Under the pieces are notes generated by a model. The model worked only from the letters and a program-made list of their open reading frames with translations. It was not told where the DNA came from and did not search any database. The translations under genes were made by a program, and so were the position numbers. DNA of 54,106 nt, taken from positions 75,739-129,844 of the forward strand of contig NZ_QVMP01000008.1 of the NCBI RefSeq assembly GCF_010501095.1, read 5' to 3'. Within the stretch, counting starts at the first letter, position 1; the number at the start of each line of letters is the position of its first letter. Positions 53,984 to 54,106 of the stretch are shown here, in pieces. The DNA comes from Dysgonomonas sp. 520. GTDB taxonomy: Bacteria > Bacteroidota > Bacteroidia > Bacteroidales > Dysgonomonadaceae.

Positions 53984-54106
53984 AACCCGTAGTGCATTTA
54001 AGACTTTGATGTTAACTCATTTATTATAAGACCCATATTGGTTTTGTCATTTTGAACGAAGTGAAAAATCTATGTATTTTCAATCCAGATCCTTCGTTTT
54101 ACTCAG
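53984..54106 (-). mobile_element. Partial copy of the 17-bp-TIR MITE, cut by the window end
   Basis: It begins with the exact TIR AACCCGTAGTGCATTTA (53984-54000) and matches the reverse complement of 21280-21401 at roughly 90%, with substitutions and one extra A. It ends at the window edge inside the shared core (…CTCAG). The other TIR and any target duplication lie outside the window. Confidence 0.82.

Overview
The window looks like a Bacteroidales chromosome segment, most likely from a Porphyromonadaceae/Dysgonomonas-like lineage. This rests on several things seen in the sequence: many start sites are preceded by the Bacteroidetes -7 box TAnnTTTG instead of a Shine-Dalgarno sequence; the primary sigma factor is short (286 aa); there is an N-succinylornithine-type carbamoyltransferase, a pectate lyase with a type IX secretion sorting domain, an OmpA protein of the Bacteroidales type, and DUF3943 and DUF4294 proteins. 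The species cannot be fixed from the sequence alone. No rRNA, tRNA, CRISPR array, phage or autonomous insertion sequence was recognised.

Layout. 1-9.2 kb: lepA, a flavin reductase and speA, then a leftward operon of a CNNM/CorC-type protein, tgt and an LptF/LptG permease, then a 0.55 kb repeat element. 9.2-18.6 kb: htrA, rpoD, a dolichol-phosphate-mannose-synthase-like glycosyltransferase, DUF3943, ybaK, DUF4294, an antiporter remnant, and an XRE-cupin regulator with an acyl-CoA ligase. 18.7-24.5 kb: a BspA-like leucine-rich-repeat gene overlapping a pentapeptide gene (leftward), then efp and a RelA/SpoT homologue. 24.5-33.5 kb: a leftward metabolic block of coaA, N-succinylornithine carbamoyltransferase, a 61-aa basic protein, proA, proB, carB and carA. 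33.7-39.5 kb: yigZ, a small membrane protein, aroC, trmN6 and lon. 39.8-45.3 kb: pectate lyase, fabH-rpmF-yceD (leftward), fucO and a lipoprotein-type flavin reductase. 45.3-48.8 kb: an OmpA-family porin and fcl-gmd (leftward). 49-54 kb: a uridine kinase, an HMA-AraC fusion regulator, a CopA-type ATPase and era.

How genes work together. CarAB makes carbamoyl phosphate for the neighbouring succinylornithine carbamoyltransferase and for pyrimidines. ProB and ProA use the same glutamate pool, and SpeA consumes arginine. Gmd and Fcl make GDP-L-fucose, while FucO disposes of lactaldehyde from fucose or rhamnose breakdown. The HMA-AraC protein is placed to sense metal for the adjacent copper-type exporter.

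The most distinctive feature is a dense set of small non-autonomous repeats. One is a 139-bp element present as two identical copies (11937-12075 and, inverted, 39639-39777), each flanked by its own 3-bp target duplication. Another is a 189-bp element (21213-21401) with perfect 17-bp terminal inverted repeats and an AACTA duplication. A third (35980-36155) shares their internal GTCATCCTGA palindromic core but has different ends. A further family is marked by AATCAGTAGTTGA. Both ends of the window lie inside such repeats. Other points of note are a probable transcription attenuator with a 20-codon leader peptide upstream of carA, a Rel protein with a dead hydrolase but an RXKD-type synthetase, and a tRNA-guanine transglycosylase without its zinc cysteines.
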